The notes: generated from the sequence alone by a model not told the origin. Shown: positions 23,515 to 33,472, counted from the first letter of the stretch. The stretch: DNA of 64,000 bases from Oligoflexia bacterium (GCA_016861345.1 BOLD01000009.1:62001-126000); one strand, 5' to 3'. A program made the numbers and translations.

Positions 23515-24633
23515 TCATTGTTTATTCACTGTTTGCGCAGGAACCAGACGCGCGATTTTTCCGTCGTCCGTTGAAAAATACAAATATCCATCCAGACCCG
23601 TTCGCACATTTCTGATTCGAAGTTGAAGATCATTTAATAGCGCTTCTTGCTCAACCACACGAGAGTTTTCAAGCCTTAACCGGCGCAAATGTTGTCCACT
23701 GAGCGTTCCAATAAAAATATTGTCCACCCACTTTGGAAAACGATGTCCCGTGTAGATGGTCAAAGCCGATGGTGAAATCGAGGGAACCCAATATGCAATT
23801 GGTTGCTCCATTCCCTCTTTCGAAGTTCCAAGGCCGATTTTCGGACCATAATACTCTCGTCCATAAGTGATCACCGGCCAGCCGTAATTTAGGCCTGCGC
23901 GAATAAGGTTGAGCTCATCTCCTCCCCTTGGGCCCATTTCTGTTTCCCAAAGCTCACCTGTCTTTGTGTTTCGAACCAAACCCTGAGGATTTCTGTGACC
24001 ATAACTCCACACTTCAGGTTTGACTGTTTTGTCCTTTGAGAAAGGATTGTCGGCAGGAATACTTCCATCCTCGTTCAGTCGAATGATTTTTCCATTATGA
24101 AAATTTAAACTCTGCGCCCGATCTCTTTGATCACGATCACCAATAGAGAGCCAAAGATGACCTTTGCCATCAAATTCTATTCTTGAGCCGAAATGAATAG
24201 TATTCAAGTTGGGCTGATGGGCTGAAAATATTTTTTTGAAGTTTGTAAGGCTTGCGCCTTGAAGAATCGCAAATGCTAATGCGGTCGTGGCCCCATCTTT
24301 TGTTGGCTCTGAAAAAGAGAAATAAATTTTTGATTTCTCTTTTGGATGAACTCGAACATCTAATAGGCCCCCTTGTCCTGAGGCATACACGATTGGAACC
24401 CCATCGATGTTAGACACTGTCTTTGATTTTAAATTCAAGCTTCTTAGTGCTCCGCCACGCTCTGTAAAAATCAGTTGGTCCTCGTTTATAAAATCAAAGC
24501 CCCACACCACATCTTTTTGTTGAGTGAGAATTTCAAATCGAAACGCTTCTCCTGCGGATTGATAAATTTTTTCAGAAGCACTTTGCGCAGATGATGATAT
24601 GAATAAAATGAAGGTGGTCATGATTACTGGCAC
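23515..24633 (-). CDS. PQQ-dependent soluble aldose/glucose dehydrogenase-like protein
   Basis: Six-bladed propeller of the glucose/sorbosone dehydrogenase family (YliI/Asd type). Motifs are GQGGLLDVRVHP, HFGSRIEFDGKGHLWLSIGD, YGHRNPQGL and ETEMGPRGGDELNL. The start is read as GTG at 24633, which has GGAGG five bases upstream and gives a good signal peptide (to SSSAQSA); an ATG at 24645 would add four residues. Secreted to the periplasm; would oxidise sugars using PQQ if the cofactor is available. Confidence 0.9.
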   Translation of the reverse strand: MPVIMTTFILFISSSAQSASEKIYQSAGEAFRFEILTQQKDVVWGFDFINEDQLIFTERGGALRSLNLKSKTVSNIDGVPIVYASGQGGLLDVRVHPKEKSKIYFSFSEPTKDGATTALAFAILQGASLTNFKKIFSAHQPNLNTIHFGSRIEFDGKGHLWLSIGDRDQRDRAQSLNFHNGKIIRLNEDGSIPADNPFSKDKTVKPEVWSYGHRNPQGLVRNTKTGELWETEMGPRGGDELNLIRAGLNYGWPVITYGREYYGPKIGLGTSKEGMEQPIAYWVPSISPSALTIYTGHRFPKWVDNIFIGTLSGQHLRRLRLENSRVVEQEALLNDLQLRIRNVRTGLDGYLYFSTDDGKIARLVPAQTVNKQ

Positions 24634-24817
24634 TGTGGCCTCCATCTCAGCAAAAGAGATGGATCATTTTAGTGTGCCCGATATTTGAAGTATAGTTTTC
24701 TTGATTGATGAATTGAGCGTCACGGCAGAATCTCTCCGGCACAGCACAGAATCTAGATTTAGACTTATCGTGATCTTAATTTGATGATGGCTCGGGCCAA
24801 CAGTTATCAATTTTTGA

Positions 24818-27049
24818 CTAAAGCTTTTGCTTGAGGGCCTTTAATTTTTCTCGGTGCCCAAAAATCCACACGAGATCTTTTGGCTCCAAACTGAGAGTCG
24901 ATTCAGGATTAAGAATTCGATTATTTCCTCGTTCGACTCCGACAACCAGACCACCCAGTTCTGCAATCCCACACTCTCGAATTGTCTTGTAAGCAAAATC
25001 CGATTTTTCCGAAACCACTGCCGATTCAAGGCTAAATAACTCGTCATGAGACGGGCCTGCCTCGTTTGATTTATTCTCAATCAGTCTTTGGGCACTTGAT
25101 AGCTGCTCGTCGGTACCAATTAAAAAAATTTGATCTCCAGGCAAAAGCCTTTCCGATCTTTGAGGGGCAAGAATTCTCCGCTTACCCCGATCAATCATTG
25201 CAACTGTCGCACCTGTATGAGATCTAAATCTGGCTTCGTCAAGGGTCAGACCTGCAATAGTCGAGTCTGATGACATCACAAAATTAGTCAGAGTCGCACT
25301 CCAAGGAGCGAGTATGGGTCTCAGCGCGAGCGCTTGCACTTCGGCAAGCTCTTTAGCGTTTAAATTCTGCAAAAATCTATTTTCTACCGCTGAATATAGT
25401 TGTTCAAAAAAGCCTCTAAAGATGAGCATAAGAGTCGGCGTCAAAATCAGTACGAGAATTGGTAAAAAATATGTTGTTGCAAATTCATAAACAACAAATG
25501 CTATGAGAGAAAATCCAACAAGTAATCTTATCGCAAACAAGCCAAGCTGAAGACTTTTGAGTCGGGCAAGAGTTTCAGATTCCTCTTTTGAAAGCTTTTT
25601 GGGAGCCTTAATCATGATTGCAACTAAGAATGGGGAACTTAAAATCAGCGTTCCAATCGCTGAAATTGCTCTGATCCATCCTGTATCCCCCATAGCATCT
25701 AAAATGAGAGGTAGTAAAAGCTGTCCAATCAATAAACCAATCCCAATAACCACAACGCAGTTTAAGAGAATGGATAGACCATAAATTCTGAAAATCAATC
25801 TTAACGAACCTTCCTTCCGACTCGAGTTCATGGCCAGTTCGTATCGCCTCATCTTTTCAATAAAACCTTGAGGCAACCTTCTCTCAATCCAAAGATAGAT
25901 CGAGTCTGAATACCTAATCATGTAAGGAGTGGTGAAAGTGGTAACTGCGGAAACAGCAACCACAACTGGATAAAGAAATTCACTGGTGACTTTTAAGGTC
26001 ATGCCTAGAGTTGCAAGAATAAATGAAAATTCGCCAATTTGAGCAAGACTCATGCCGGCCTGCACCGATTGACGAAGACTTCTTCCCGAAAGGATTGCGC
26101 CAAACCCGGAACCAAGAAGCTTTCCAATTACTGTGATGATGGTGATTAGAACTATCGTCAAATAATGCTCTTTGAGCACTGATGGGTCAATCATCATGCC
26201 CACTGAGACAAAGAAAATGGCTGCAAAAAGATCTCTCACAGGAGCGAGCAGATGTTCTATTCTTTCACCCTCTTCGGTTTCAGCCAAAATTGAACCCATG
26301 ACAAATGCTCCAAGCGCAGCTGAAAATCCTACTTTTGTGGATAGAATCACCATAAGAAAACATAAACTTACAGATACAACTAGCATAAGTTCGCTCGTCA
26401 GAAAATCTCGAACCTTTCTGAGAGCTGAAGGTAAAATGTAAATACCAACAAGAAACCAAAGCAGAAGAAAAAAACCAAGCTTCAGAGTTAGAAGCAAAAG
26501 ATTAAAGCCCGAGAAAGACGCTGGAACACTGATCGCGCTTAATAGTACGATTAATAAAATTGCAATGAGGTCTTCAACGATGAGTATCCCAAAAACAAGA
26601 TTAACAAATCCTTGTCCCTTAAGACCTGCCTCCTGAAATGCGCGTATAATGATCGTCGTTGAAGACATGGCAAGAATGGCACCTAAAAATATGCTATCTA
26701 TATTTGGCCAACCGAGTGCTTTCCCTAAAATAAATCCCATGATCGACATGGTAATGAGCTCAAAGACTGCAGCGATAGAAGCACTTTTGCCGACTTTGGC
26801 TAGCTTTTTAAAACTAAATTCCAATCCAAGGCCAAAGAGCAAAAAGATAACACCAATTTCGGCCCACAAGCTGACTGATGCTTTATCAATGATATTTGGC
26901 CAAAACGAAACATGAGGACTCACTACAAAACCTGCAATAAGGTAACCTAAAACAACAGGCTGTTTTAGCCTGCTAAAGATCAGTGTGCTGATCGCGGCAG
27001 CAGCAAGTATGACAGCGAGATCATAAATCATCGGCGGCAAGTGACTCAT
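24818..27049 (-). CDS. CPA2 cation:proton antiporter (KefB/Na+/H+ type) with RCK_C domains
   Basis: A 743-residue inner-membrane antiporter. The N-terminal about 400 residues carry 12 or so helices with GLGLEFSFKKL and GAFVMGSILAET. A further hydrophobic block (about 410-540) follows. Two TrkA_C-like segments are at the C-terminus: about 590-645 (GDQIFLIGT) and about 670-740 (PKDLVWIFG). There is no evident TrkA_N (Rossmann) domain between. A 44-bp element shared with the archease promoter region lies about 100 bases upstream of the start. Confidence 0.88.
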   Translation of the reverse strand: MSHLPPMIYDLAVILAAAAISTLIFSRLKQPVVLGYLIAGFVVSPHVSFWPNIIDKASVSLWAEIGVIFLLFGLGLEFSFKKLAKVGKSASIAAVFELITMSIMGFILGKALGWPNIDSIFLGAILAMSSTTIIIRAFQEAGLKGQGFVNLVFGILIVEDLIAILLIVLLSAISVPASFSGFNLLLLTLKLGFFLLLWFLVGIYILPSALRKVRDFLTSELMLVVSVSLCFLMVILSTKVGFSAALGAFVMGSILAETEEGERIEHLLAPVRDLFAAIFFVSVGMMIDPSVLKEHYLTIVLITIITVIGKLLGSGFGAILSGRSLRQSVQAGMSLAQIGEFSFILATLGMTLKVTSEFLYPVVVAVSAVTTFTTPYMIRYSDSIYLWIERRLPQGFIEKMRRYELAMNSSRKEGSLRLIFRIYGLSILLNCVVVIGIGLLIGQLLLPLILDAMGDTGWIRAISAIGTLILSSPFLVAIMIKAPKKLSKEESETLARLKSLQLGLFAIRLLVGFSLIAFVVYEFATTYFLPILVLILTPTLMLIFRGFFEQLYSAVENRFLQNLNAKELAEVQALALRPILAPWSATLTNFVMSSDSTIAGLTLDEARFRSHTGATVAMIDRGKRRILAPQRSERLLPGDQIFLIGTDEQLSSAQRLIENKSNEAGPSHDELFSLESAVVSEKSDFAYKTIRECGIAELGGLVVGVERGNNRILNPESTLSLEPKDLVWIFGHREKLKALKQKL

Positions 27050-27146
27050 AGTTCATTCATAGCTCCGCAAGAAAGAATTGTCACGAAGTCACACAAGAAT
27101 TCAGGATTAATGAAGTGCAAAGATACAGAAGAAATCGTCACTTATT

Positions 27147-27190
27147 ATTCTCGCGCCACATTATCTTTAGCTTTGCTTTGTTTGATCTTA
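27147..27190 (-). repeat. 44-bp element upstream of the antiporter gene (copy 1)
   Basis: Matches 29190-29233 in 38 of 44 positions by eye. Read on the reverse strand both contain AAAGATAATGT and GCGCGAGAAT. It lies 98 bases upstream of the antiporter start; probably a promoter or operator. The surrounding non-coding sequence shows nothing else. Confidence 0.65.
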
Positions 27191-27231
27191 GAGCCAGCAC
27201 TGACGAGCAAGGGAGCTTAAGTCAATACTGC

Positions 27232-28662
27232 CTACCCCTTAATGCAGATATGCGGACAAAGATGTGCCACTTTGAGAGCAAGGCCCGTTTGCTCGGCAGA
27301 GTTCACAACCGAATGCAGATCTTTATAGGCATCCGGGGCTTCCTCGGCCACGCCCCGATAAGACCCGCTGCGAACAATAACGCCCTTTTCCTTTAACTTG
27401 CGAATGACATCAGGACCACTCCAGGTTTTCATCGCCTGAGTGCGGCTCAAAGCCCGACCAGCTCCGTGACAGGCCGAACTGAACGAGAGAGATTCGCTTT
27501 TCTCTGTTCCCACCAAAACATAAGACCCCACACCCATGCTGCCACCAATGAAAACAGGTTGACCAATTTTTTTATATTTTTCCGGAAGCTCAGCATGACC
27601 GGGACCAAAAGCTCTTGTGGCTCCTTTTCTGTGCACAAATAGACGTTTATTCTCTCCGTCGATTTTGTGCCACTCGGATTTGCAAGTATTATGAGACACA
27701 TCGTAAACCAACCTGAGATTTGAGTGAGGGAAAATTTCACCAAAAGTGTTTCTTGTAAACTGAGTGATAATTTGGCGATTAGCCATAGCACAGTTGATAG
27801 CCCCTCTCATCGCCCCCAGATAAGCGTCCCCAATTTCAGATTGTATTGGAGCACAAGCAAGCTCTCGATCAGGTAAGGTGATGTTATACTTTTTTGCAGC
27901 ATCTAACATTGCCCTTAAATACTCTGTTCCAATTTGATGACCCAACCCGCGCGATCCGCAGTGAATACTCACAACAATGTCTCCCAATTGAAGTCCCAGC
28001 GTCTCTGCCGCTTGGTGATGAAAAATCTCTGTTACTTCTTGAACTTCAAGATAGTGATTTCCAGAGCCCAAGGTGCCCATCTCGGGCTTTTGTCGCTCTT
28101 TTGCTTTTTCGGAAATAGCTTCGGGCTTTGCGCCCTCAACAAACCCACGCTCTTCAATGTATTCCAGATCAGCTTCGCTCCCAAAACCTTTTTTGATAGC
28201 CCACCTGGCTCCGCTCAAAAGCATTTCATCCATTTCTTGGGGATTTAATCGAAGGTGACTCTGGCTGCCCACGCCAGAGGGGATTTTCTCATAAAGTAAT
28301 TCAGCAAGGGTTTCTTTCGCAGGCGAAAGTTGATCCCGTTTCATTCCTGTGTGGAGCAAGCGAACTCCGCAAGAAATATCAAAACCCACTCCACCCGCAG
28401 AGACAATTCCCCCCTGATCGGGATCAAAGGCGGCAACTCCGCCAATGGGAAATCCATAACCCCAGTGCGCATCGGGCATGGCGTAGGCTTTTCTCACAAT
28501 ACCTGGTAGCGTGGCGACATTGCACAACTGCTCATAGACTTTGTTATCCATGCCTTGAATTAATTCTCTTGAGGCATAGATCACGGCAGGTACTTTCATT
28601 TTTTTGATCGGATTTATTTGCCACATCGAAGGACCGATTTCTTCAAATAAACTGAGTTCCAT
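27232..28662 (-). CDS. rtcB: RNA-splicing ligase RtcB
   Basis: Joins 2',3'-cyclic phosphate or 3'-phosphate RNA ends to 5'-OH ends in a GTP- and Mn-dependent reaction. The 476 residues show PDAHWGYGFPIGGVAAFD (near 60), GGVGFDISCGVRL with the metal Cys, HCGSRGLGHQIGTEY, HNTCKSEWH and the C-terminal FSSACHGAGRALSR, where the His is guanylylated. GGGAGGA precedes the ATG. It follows the archease gene, its activator, by 24 bases, so the pair is an RNA repair operon. Confidence 0.96.
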   Translation of the reverse strand: MELSLFEEIGPSMWQINPIKKMKVPAVIYASRELIQGMDNKVYEQLCNVATLPGIVRKAYAMPDAHWGYGFPIGGVAAFDPDQGGIVSAGGVGFDISCGVRLLHTGMKRDQLSPAKETLAELLYEKIPSGVGSQSHLRLNPQEMDEMLLSGARWAIKKGFGSEADLEYIEERGFVEGAKPEAISEKAKERQKPEMGTLGSGNHYLEVQEVTEIFHHQAAETLGLQLGDIVVSIHCGSRGLGHQIGTEYLRAMLDAAKKYNITLPDRELACAPIQSEIGDAYLGAMRGAINCAMANRQIITQFTRNTFGEIFPHSNLRLVYDVSHNTCKSEWHKIDGENKRLFVHRKGATRAFGPGHAELPEKYKKIGQPVFIGGSMGVGSYVLVGTEKSESLSFSSACHGAGRALSRTQAMKTWSGPDVIRKLKEKGVIVRSGSYRGVAEEAPDAYKDLHSVVNSAEQTGLALKVAHLCPHICIKG

Positions 28663-28686
28663 ATTCCTCCCTCACATCTCACCTGA

Positions 28687-29106
28687 CTACACATCAACCA
28701 CACACTGAGCCGTCCACTGGCTATTTTCGTTTGTCACTTTCAGCTCAGTCAGCGTGGCCCCTTTGATGTCCACTGCAGGGTCATGTTTTTTAGAATTGAT
28801 CCGCTCTCCCTTGATGTCGGCATAAAGCTCTCCATTGTGGGTTTGCACTTTGAAATCAGAAAAAATCATTTTTCTTGTGTCCATTTCGTAGATAATCGCG
28901 TTGATCCAATCCAAAAAGAGAAGCTCTCGGTCAGACTCATTGCAGTGAATATGAAGAATTGTTTCTGGAGTCACATTTTTCGGATCTGTCACTACCGCTG
29001 TCAAAGCATAAGCTGCCATTTCAAAGGCCTGATCCATTGATGCTCCCGTTCCCCGAATACCAACGTCAGCTTGATGTGAGAAGTGCTCCCAATTGCTTGA
29101 ATTCAT
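28687..29106 (-). CDS. archease (RtcB activator)
   Basis: Start at 29106 because GAGAGGA lies 5 bases upstream; an ATG at 29121 would add five residues. The 139 residues fit archease: HFSHQADVGIRGTG, acidic LLFLDWINAIIYEMDTRKM and C-terminal HDPAVDIKGATLTELKV with the metal-binding Asp/His set. It promotes RtcB guanylylation and turnover and is placed directly upstream of rtcB. The shared 44-bp element lies 84 bases upstream of its start. Confidence 0.93.
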   Translation of the reverse strand: MNSSNWEHFSHQADVGIRGTGASMDQAFEMAAYALTAVVTDPKNVTPETILHIHCNESDRELLFLDWINAIIYEMDTRKMIFSDFKVQTHNGELYADIKGERINSKKHDPAVDIKGATLTELKVTNENSQWTAQCVVDV

Positions 29107-29189
29107 TTTTCCTCTCTTCACTCTGTTTTTTTAAGCAGAGTCCATGCCAAGCAATTTGGTGACACCTTGTCGCTTCACACACGTCAAAC

Positions 29190-29233
29190 ATTCTCGCGCT
29201 ACATTATCTTTGGTTTTGCTTAATTTGATCTTG
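29190..29233 (-). repeat. 44-bp element upstream of archease-rtcB (copy 2)
   Basis: Near-identical to 27147-27190. It lies between the divergent archease and VOC genes and so could drive either; position relative to the start (84 bases versus 98 for the antiporter) favours the reverse strand. Confidence 0.65.
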
Positions 29234-29289
29234 GTTTGATTGCACTTTTATTTGGGTCCAATCTGGCCGCATCAGAGGAGGATATCTCT

Positions 29290-29727
29290 ATGGCCAGAAC
29301 AAGTACATATCTGAATTTTGTAGGAAACACAGAAAAAGCATTCCTGTTTTATCAATCTGTTTTCGGAGGAGAATTCATGGGGCACATTGCTCGGTTCTCA
29401 GAAATGCCAGCCAAAGAGGGAGCTCCAGTTCTTTCAGTGCAAGAAAAAAATCTTGTTATGCACGTTGCCCTTCCAATCACCGGTGGACATCTATTGATGG
29501 GGACAGACGCCCCTGAGTCCATGGGCTTTAAAGTTAATTTTGGAAATAATGTGTATATTAATTTAGAACCAGATACCCGCACTGAGGCAAAAAGACTTTT
29601 CGACGCTCTCTCAAAAGATGGAAAAATTGAAGCTCCCCTTCAAGATATGTTTTGGGGCGCTTATTATGGTGCATTGAAAGATCAATTCGGAGTTCAGTGG
29701 ATGGTTCACTGCACGAGCAAAGAATAG
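29290..29727 (+). CDS. VOC/PhnB-type (glyoxalase-like) protein
   Basis: A 145-residue protein; the start at 29290 follows GAGGAGG by 8 bases. It contains the PhnB-like VOC fold with paired beta-alpha-beta units: STYLNFVGNTEKAFLFYQSVFGGEF at the N-terminus (in part, FVGNTEKAFLFYQSVFG), PITGGHLLMGTDAP and MFWGAYYGALKDQFGVQWM. The substrate is unknown. No signal peptide. Confidence 0.88.
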   Translation: MARTSTYLNFVGNTEKAFLFYQSVFGGEFMGHIARFSEMPAKEGAPVLSVQEKNLVMHVALPITGGHLLMGTDAPESMGFKVNFGNNVYINLEPDTRTEAKRLFDALSKDGKIEAPLQDMFWGAYYGALKDQFGVQWMVHCTSKE

Positions 29728-29784
29728 GATAAAAGCAGCTCCTGTATTGACTTTACTGTTGTAGTCAAATTCGGCACACATTCT

Positions 29785-29809
29785 GCATCTAGGCTCAGAG
29801 CGTAGATGC
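29785..29809. repeat. near-perfect hairpin upstream of the sensor kinase
   Basis: GCATCTA-G-GCTC-A-GAGC-G-TAGATGC: 7+4 bp stem with one G-G mismatch. It lies 95 bases before the kinase start codon, so it could be an operator or a leader structure; no T-run follows. Confidence 0.5.
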
Positions 29810-29903
29810 TAGGTGGGGCCAATTCGAGTTGAGTTGGCAGGTTGGGGTATTTTGTCATTCTCCAGAGGACATTTTGCCTCGTCATTTAATGAGGAGTAGA
29901 AAA

Positions 29904-32825
29904 GTGAATACTTACGGCGGGGGGCAAAACCACTTAGTTGAACGATGCCTTCAGTATTCAAAGTATCTCGGCTACCTTGCCATGATGTTACCTGCTATAT
30001 CCATCAGTGGATGGCTCTTAGACGTTCCTCTTCTCGCTCAGGTCCACCCCACCCTTCCAGCCATGGTCCCCAATACAGCAATCGCCCTAACTCTTGGAGC
30101 CCTGGCAGTTCTTCTTCACCGCGAGGACAGCCCCATCCAAAAGTCCTCAATTGTTCAAAGCTTAATTGCTATTACAATTTTTTTAGTCGGCTTTTTGACC
30201 CTTTGTGAGTATGCCTTTGGATGGGATCTAGGAATTGATCAGATTTTCCTGAGCGTCACTCCTACAGCAAGTCAGCCCTTTCCAGGACGCCCAGCTCCCC
30301 AGACCTCTTTTAATTTTTGCTTGTTGGGATTTGCTCTTATCGCATTTCATTTGAAAATGTTTAGCATTAACGCTGGTCAAGCGAGCGCCATTCTCATCGG
30401 TGCAAATGCGCTAATTGCAGCCACGGGTTATATTTTTAAAACCACTGAATTCTACGGATTTCCACTTTATGAGCCTGCGGTCGGTATGGCTATTCATACA
30501 TCTGCGAGCTTCATTCTCGTGGCCGGAGCCCTTCTTTTAAGTCGCCCAAGAGAAGGAATGATGACCCTTTTAACCAGCAATACGCTCAGTGGAGCGATGA
30601 CACGAAAAATCCTAATTAGTAGTCTCTTGATTCCTCTTCTCGTTGGTTCACTAACAAGACTCGGCGTAATTGCAGGTTGGTACAGTGTTGATATGCAGGT
30701 CTCATTATTCTCAGTGATTATTGTCGGTTTTATTTTGCGAGCAACCTGGAGTGCCGCCAAACAAGCGGAAAGAGCCGAGATTGATCTGGCCGCCTCGGAG
30801 CAAAAATACAGAGCTCTGACCGAGGATGCTTATGACTCTATTTTGATGATCGACTCTGACGCTCGCATCGTGATGGTCAACGAACAGCTTCTTCGAAAGT
30901 TTGGTTACACCCGAGAAGAGGTTGTTGGGCAAAAAATTGAATTTCTCATCCCTGAGCGGTTTCGAAAAACGCACGTTATTAAAAGAAATAATTACCTTAA
31001 AAATGCACGCTCGCAACCGATGGGGATAAATGCAGATTTTCTTGGAAGAAAAAAAGATGGAACTGAATTTCCGGTTGATATTACTCTCAGTCCAATTACA
31101 TCCTCAGAGGGTTTTCGAGTCAGCGCAATTATCAGGGACATTACTGAGCGCAAACGCCAGGAAGACCAGCACACTTTTCTTTCTGAAACGACTAAGATTT
31201 TAAATGAGACACTGGACCCACAAGAGCGAATTCAAAGAATAGCAAATTCAATTGTTCCGAAAATTGCAGATGTCTGTATAGTTGCCACAATAGAAAAAAA
31301 CGAGCTTGTGTTTGGCGCCGCCGCCTGTCGTGATGCCTCCAAACTTGATCTCTTAAAGCAAGTTGCACCAAAAGCAATTCAAAGGCGGGGTTTGTATGGA
31401 ATCCAGGCCGCAATTGAAAGCGGCAAGCCAATCTTGATTGAGAACACCGAAGAGATTATTCAATCGGATAAAAGTTTTGACGAAGATCAGCTTGAACGTA
31501 TTAAAACGTTTGGAATTACCTCATTTGTGAACCTTCCCATGATCGTATCTGGGAAAATTATCGGAACAATTTCACTGGCCATGACCAAAGATTCTGGGCG
31601 GTCATTTTCATCAAGCGATCTGGCGTTTGCAGAAGTCATATCTAGCCGTTGCGCGACACTAATTGAGAATGCCCGCCTCTACAGAACTGCTCAACGAGCC
31701 AAGCTGATCACCGACAATTTACCCGCCATGATTGCCTACTGGGATAAAGACCAAAAATGTCAGTTCGCAAACCGCGCCTATATAGAATGGTTCGGGTATG
31801 ATCCTGAAAAATTAATTGGCCGACCCATTTGGGAACTTCTTGGTCCAGAAATCTATAGAAAAAATCTTCCTTATATTTTGGGGGCACTCAGAGGAGAGGT
31901 GCAAAGGTTTGAGCGAGATTTAAGGCCCCCAGCTCAGAGTCAAATTCGACACACCTCCGCCACATATATTCCTGAAATCGTTGATGGTAAGGTTTTGGGG
32001 TTCTTTGTCCTAGTCTTTGACGTCACCGATCTTAAGAATGCTCAACTGACCGCTACTTCTGAGAAAGAAAAGGCTCAGGCCGCCGTCAAAACTCGTGAAG
32101 ATGTTTTAGGCATACTTTCTCATGACCTTAGAAATCCACTGACATCGATTAGTCTTATTGCCCAACTGCTAATGATGTCAAAGCAAATTGAAATCACCAA
32201 ACTTCATGATTACGCTAGCCGTATTGAAAAATCTGTGACACAAATGAAAATACTAATTAACGACCTTCTGGACTTTGCTAAAATTCAAGCTGGCACATTT
32301 TCCGTTGATCAGTATCGTGAAAACTTAAGCGATATTGTTCTGCCCATTATTGAAGCCCTGAAAACTCAGGCTGAAATCAAAGGTCAACACCTTGAGATTA
32401 ATATAGATCATGGACTCCCCGCGATCTCATGCGATGCAACCCGAATCAGCCAAGTTTTTTTCAATATCATTGGCAATGCAATTAAGTTTACTCCAGAGGG
32501 CGGATCAATTCGTGTGATCGCCGCAGATTCGCCTGATGGTATTTTGGTTTCTATATCAGATACTGGTCCAGGAATTCCCACAGAGCACTTGCCCAAAGTG
32601 TTTGATCGATTTTGGCAGGCTACAGACACAAAACATCTTGGCAGTGGTCTTGGACTATCCATTGCTAAAGGCATTGTCGAAGCTCATAAAACCAAAATCT
32701 GGGCTGAAAGCGAGCTCGGCAAAGGAACTTCATTTTATTTCTTCATTCCCTTGGCTAATGAAGAAACAAAACGAAAGGCAAAAAAATCCTTTCCGCGTGA
32801 AGCATACAACGCATTAGATATCTAG
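29904..32825 (+). CDS. membrane sensor histidine kinase with PAS-GAF-PAS
   Basis: The start is a GTG at 29904, with GAGGAG 7 bases upstream; the open frame extends further up without a ribosome-binding site. The 973 residues contain about 8 transmembrane helices (residues 20-280), PAS (about 295-415, with PVDITLSPITS and DITERKRQE), GAF (about 430-585), PAS (about 600-725), HisKA with SHDLRNPLTS (His near 740) and HATPase (N-box IGNAIKFTPEGG, DTGPGIP, GSGLGLSIAKG). No receiver domain and no adjacent regulator gene. Signal unknown. Confidence 0.93.
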   Translation: MNTYGGGQNHLVERCLQYSKYLGYLAMMLPAISISGWLLDVPLLAQVHPTLPAMVPNTAIALTLGALAVLLHREDSPIQKSSIVQSLIAITIFLVGFLTLCEYAFGWDLGIDQIFLSVTPTASQPFPGRPAPQTSFNFCLLGFALIAFHLKMFSINAGQASAILIGANALIAATGYIFKTTEFYGFPLYEPAVGMAIHTSASFILVAGALLLSRPREGMMTLLTSNTLSGAMTRKILISSLLIPLLVGSLTRLGVIAGWYSVDMQVSLFSVIIVGFILRATWSAAKQAERAEIDLAASEQKYRALTEDAYDSILMIDSDARIVMVNEQLLRKFGYTREEVVGQKIEFLIPERFRKTHVIKRNNYLKNARSQPMGINADFLGRKKDGTEFPVDITLSPITSSEGFRVSAIIRDITERKRQEDQHTFLSETTKILNETLDPQERIQRIANSIVPKIADVCIVATIEKNELVFGAAACRDASKLDLLKQVAPKAIQRRGLYGIQAAIESGKPILIENTEEIIQSDKSFDEDQLERIKTFGITSFVNLPMIVSGKIIGTISLAMTKDSGRSFSSSDLAFAEVISSRCATLIENARLYRTAQRAKLITDNLPAMIAYWDKDQKCQFANRAYIEWFGYDPEKLIGRPIWELLGPEIYRKNLPYILGALRGEVQRFERDLRPPAQSQIRHTSATYIPEIVDGKVLGFFVLVFDVTDLKNAQLTATSEKEKAQAAVKTREDVLGILSHDLRNPLTSISLIAQLLMMSKQIEITKLHDYASRIEKSVTQMKILINDLLDFAKIQAGTFSVDQYRENLSDIVLPIIEALKTQAEIKGQHLEINIDHGLPAISCDATRISQVFFNIIGNAIKFTPEGGSIRVIAADSPDGILVSISDTGPGIPTEHLPKVFDRFWQATDTKHLGSGLGLSIAKGIVEAHKTKIWAESELGKGTSFYFFIPLANEETKRKAKKSFPREAYNALDI

Positions 32826-33472
32826 AGCTCAAGCATTCGAAATTTCTGCAGTCCTTCGTCAAGCTCCATCAACTGACCCTGCTCAAGATCAAAATAGACC
32901 GCAATCACATTCAATTGCCGCGTCTTAATGGCTTCTTTCACAAAAGGAAAGGTTTTTAAATTTTCTAAAGAAACCTTTAGCGATTCCATTTCAGCCTGTC
33001 GCCACAAGGTATCTTCGTCGGCACCAGGATTTTCAGCTAAAACCTTTTGTCTCGCTTTTTCAGCTATATTCATCCACTGACCAACAAAACTCTGCTCCTG
33101 AGTCCCGCCCCTTTGCATGAGAGCACGAATGCCACCGCACTGACGATGTCCGAGAATAATGATGTTCTCAACTCGAAGGCTCACCACTGCAAATTCGATT
33201 GCAGAACTTGTTCCGTGAAATCCGATTGCCGAAGGTTCACAAGGAGGAATCAAGTTCGCCACATTTCGCACAACGAAAAGCTCGCCTGGGGACGCCCCTG
33301 TCAGAATTGCTGGATCAACTCGCGAATCACTGCACCCAATTAAAAGTGTTTTTGGCGTTTGACCAGATGAAGCCAGTTTTTGATAAATGGAACTTTCAGG
33401 ATCATTTGGATCGAAATATTTTTCGCGAAAACGTCTGAACCCTGCCATTAGGCGAATCATTGGTTTATTCAT
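32822..33472 (-). CDS. beta-class carbonic anhydrase
   Basis: Interconverts CO2 and bicarbonate. The 216 residues include CSDSRVDP with Cys47 (zinc) and the Asp49/Arg51 dyad, and ILGHRQCGG with His109 and Cys112 (zinc). The length and the FRRFREKYF start suit a type-I bacterial beta-CA. The gene converges on the sensor kinase and their stops share a CTAG (4-base overlap). Cytoplasmic. Confidence 0.95.
   Translation of the reverse strand: MNKPMIRLMAGFRRFREKYFDPNDPESSIYQKLASSGQTPKTLLIGCSDSRVDPAILTGASPGELFVVRNVANLIPPCEPSAIGFHGTSSAIEFAVVSLRVENIIILGHRQCGGIRALMQRGGTQEQSFVGQWMNIAEKARQKVLAENPGADEDTLWRQAEMESLKVSLENLKTFPFVKEAIKTRQLNVIAVYFDLEQGQLMELDEGLQKFRMLEL

Noticed and set aside
27147-27190. FliA-type promoter reading of the 44-bp element
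   Set aside because: GATAA is present but spacing to TCAA is 16 rather than 18 bases and GCC is missing, so it does not fit the flagellar sigma consensus.
27115-27396. Forward frame starting in the antiporter-rtcB gap
   Set aside because: It runs antisense into rtcB, has no ribosome-binding site and covers the shared 44-bp element.
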